Source: Lolium rigidum
Taxonomy: Eukaryota > Streptophyta > Magnoliopsida > Poales > Poaceae
Length of the DNA: 64,000 nucleotides
Assembly: GCF_022539505.1 (NCBI RefSeq)
Contig: NC_061512.1
Location: 156,285,962-156,349,961, forward strand
Direction: 5' to 3'
The notes below the pieces were generated by a model. The model searched no databases. It saw only the letters and a program-made list of their open reading frames with translations, and had not been told where the DNA came from. Numbering within the stretch: the stretch's first letter is position 1; every line of letters begins with the position of its first letter. The translations under genes and the position numbers were made by a program. Positions 61,600-64,000 of the stretch are shown piece after piece.

Positions 61600-62545
61600 T
61601 TGTTTGGAAGAAGCACTCGGTCGATGTGATAAACTGGTAGCACAGAGAGACAAAGAGTTTATATAGGTTCGGGCCTCGACAATAGCGCACAGTAGACACC
61701 TTACTCCTATGTTATAATACCCCAAAATTATGAATATCAATTTTTCACATGACCCCGAATGTTTGAAAGTTTGACTTTTCGAGGAATGATAAGGATGGAA
61801 AATCTGAGACTTTTGTTAACACCACCTCGTCGATCAAGATAAATTATAAGTATCTCCAATTCAGAGTTCGGATGAATTTCGGACTATTGGATGTCACATA
61901 GTGTCAAGTTTTATTAAGATTTGGACTTCAAAATAATATATACTAGAAAGAGAAGGATAAATAGCATTGGGCCATGCTAGTGGTGTTCTCTTCATTTGTT
62001 TGACGGTAAATTGCTCCAAACAAACCTAAAATAGATTCCGTGCAACGAATTAACTATTATAAGACAACATAAAAATATATGATTACTTTTAATCTGATTT
62101 TCATTGAAGGTTAATTTCATTCTCTTTCCTACATGACTGACAGGGTATTAACTTGTCAATGCCTACAAGTTGTAGACTAGGGTTTCGCGGAAAGTAGAGG
62201 GAAAGTAGATCTCGAAGGTTTCAGCCGAAAAGGTGCTCGACTGCTAAAAGCTAGGGTTGTGTTGATAATAAATCGATCCTTTCTTTCTTCCTCGACTCCC
62301 TCTTATATAGGAGGCGGAGCCGAGGGTTTCGTGATGTACAAGTTACAAACAACGGGAGACTCTTTGAGTTCGTCCCGTATAGTTACAAGTCTCTATTCCT
62401 AATATATCTCTATCTTCCATATCAATGCTTTATTGGGCTTCCGGGCTTTGTAATCTTCGGATCGTGGGCCTTCAGTAATCCCCGGGTACCTTCTTCGGCA
62501 GACCCATTCGGGATGCCTATGTCAATGACTTTACAAAAGCTCACT
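61600..62545. mobile_element. Fragment of an LTR-type repeat with a later insertion
   Basis: 'tataggttcgggcctcgaca' (61660) and 'ctagggtttcgcggaaagta', 'cccgggtaccttcttcggca' (62180-62510) look like two parts of one cereal LTR, interrupted at about 61713-62160 by a foreign segment starting 'ttataataccccaaaattat'. Ends of the inserted piece are loosely inverted (gttataatacccc / gttaataccctg). Names and class were not resolved. Confidence 0.45.
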
Positions 62546-63559
62546 CTTAATTCATCCTGTATGCTAGTTAGTATTGTGTGTGAGACAAAATGGGAAGATG
62601 AAATAAAGTTAAATCTTCACTAACATTCAAACAAGAGATAGTCCTCGGACACCATCTCATTGAATAATAACTACTCACGCAAAGAGTCAGTTTAAGACAT
62701 GAAGAAACTACTAAACTATTTAAATGTCAACTCCAGATGACAAGGAGTGAGTGACTGACTTTATCTACGACGTAGTTATAACTACACTTACTTCTAAAAG
62801 CATAATATTTAAATGGGTGAGTGGATCAAGAGAAAAAAATAACTCATTTATAAGTAAACTTAGAGAAGGGAGTATCGTTGTAGCGGATGCATCTGATATG
62901 CAAGTAACATGGATACATCATATCAAAGTGAAAATTTGGCAAATATACCCTTCATTAGTTGATGTTGACAATGCATATCTACCACATTACGTACATGTGA
63001 TGGTATTTTCCCCATGACATAGGGAAAGAAGACGTAGACAAAAAGCTACGCGCAAATTCTCATTGGATCTCGGTTGTTCTTAACAGCGAGCCTATAAGAA
63101 ATATATGTGTATCTTGTTCTACCGAGTCGTGATCACTCTATGTCATTACCATACGTACACACAAAGCAAACACAAAACACCAAAACTCAAGGAAAAAAAC
63201 CCGCAGTATATAAGATGATAGTCATTGTTACCCTGGAATTACAAGCAACACCGTCACAATATTCATGGCAATGCCACCGGTTACCTCTACCAATCACATT
63301 GGGCACAAACATGCAACTCTAGATAACCAGTGCCACTTGGCACAACCGGTGAATGGAGAGAGAGGGAACAATATGGAGGAGGGATACACCGAGAGAGGAA
63401 GGAGTGAGGCACATCGACGAAACAAGGGCAATTCAGATATCAAGGAAGAGAGGAGGGTGTGAGTGTAGGTGATTTTAGACAAAAGAAATGAAAAGAGAAG
63501 ATCTAAATATACATCTAAGATGAATTTAGAGGAGTACAACTGATAAATGGCTGGATGGT
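62546..63559. other. Intergenic region, no supported gene
   Basis: ORFs at 62751-63017 and 63294-63617 show no domain and no splice context. Confidence 0.4.
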
Positions 63560-64000
63560 TTAGATTAGTATGACATCTTGTACCCACAAATTTTATGATA
63601 GTATATATAACGACCAATAATCTTGTCCTATAAGATATAAAACATTTGCCTATGGAAATGAAAATTAGCTAAACAACCAAAAGATGTCTTCAAGCTATCG
63701 ACTTAGTTTCATTGTCACATCAACCTCTATCCATGTAAATTTAAAACTCACTTGATATAATAACACGACAAATTAGCAATGGAGTTGCCCGTTAAGATTA
63801 GTCACGAAGAACAATATTGAATCATAATGATATTTTGTACTAGCAACTTTTTATGATAGTATATATATCGGCCACTAATCTTCTCCTATAAGATATAAAA
63901 CACATGTGCCTATGAAACTGAAAACCGGCTAGACACACAAAAGATATATTCAAGCTATCGTCTTAGTTTAACCATCACATCAACCTTTATACACGTAAAT
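63560..64000. repeat. Tandem repeat, 258-bp period, running off the window
   Basis: TTTTATGATAGTATATATA at 63591 recurs at 63849. Other shared blocks are 'ctataagatataaaac', 'ttcaagctatcg', 'cttagttt' and 'cacatcaacct'. Copies are moderately diverged. Further units may follow beyond 64000. Confidence 0.85.

Overview
The window is nuclear DNA of a grass, most likely a large-genome Pooideae species (Triticeae or a close relative). Evidence: a few intron-containing genes are scattered in a dense mosaic of nested transposons whose types are typical of these genomes: Angela/BARE-like Copia LTRs with an initiator-Met primer site, Gypsy LTRs starting TGATG and ending GACGTATCA, a Cassandra LTR with an embedded 5S rRNA sequence, a CACTA element, and Stowaway, hAT and TTA-target-site MITEs. 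The species call is inference. No bacterial, phage or CRISPR-like content was seen.

Three genes look intact. (1) 7942-13182, minus: a cytosolic acetyl-CoA C-acetyltransferase (thiolase). I traced 13 coding exons by splice sites; all phases fit and give 401 codons plus stop. (2) 28741-31515, minus: a 172-residue single C2-domain protein of the CAR/OsGAP1 type in three exons. (3) 35793-36134, minus: a single-exon SAUR-like protein of 113 residues.

Layout: 1-3860 is a Copia element (minus) inserted in a Gypsy-type LTR. 3.9-7.9 kb is intergenic with a short Stowaway element. 7.9-13.4 kb is the thiolase gene, with a complete 381-bp TRIM retrotransposon about 380 bp upstream of its ATG. 14.1-20.3 kb holds MITEs, a DUF4283-like relic, and two elements with TTA target duplications, one carrying a broken B3-domain gene and one a broken, internally duplicated AP2/ERF gene. 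20.3-21.6 kb is a Copia-type LTR with a nested Cassandra solo LTR. 21.6-28.4 kb is repeat-rich DNA with several small tandem arrays. 28.7-36.3 kb holds the C2 and SAUR genes and more MITEs. 37129-49193 is a CACTA transposon split by a complete 8.36-kb non-autonomous Gypsy-type retrotransposon. 52.8-62.5 kb is a pile of LTRs, one of them with its internal region cut by a 100-N assembly gap. 63.56 kb to the end is a 258-bp tandem repeat that runs out of the window.

The three genes have unrelated roles (isoprenoid precursor supply, Ca2+/lipid signalling, auxin response), and nothing suggests they work together. The most unusual content is the cluster of transposons carrying transcription-factor DNA-binding domains at 16.2-20.3 kb, together with the exactly delimited TRIM, Cassandra and CACTA/Gypsy nests. 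I found no clearly novel biochemical system.
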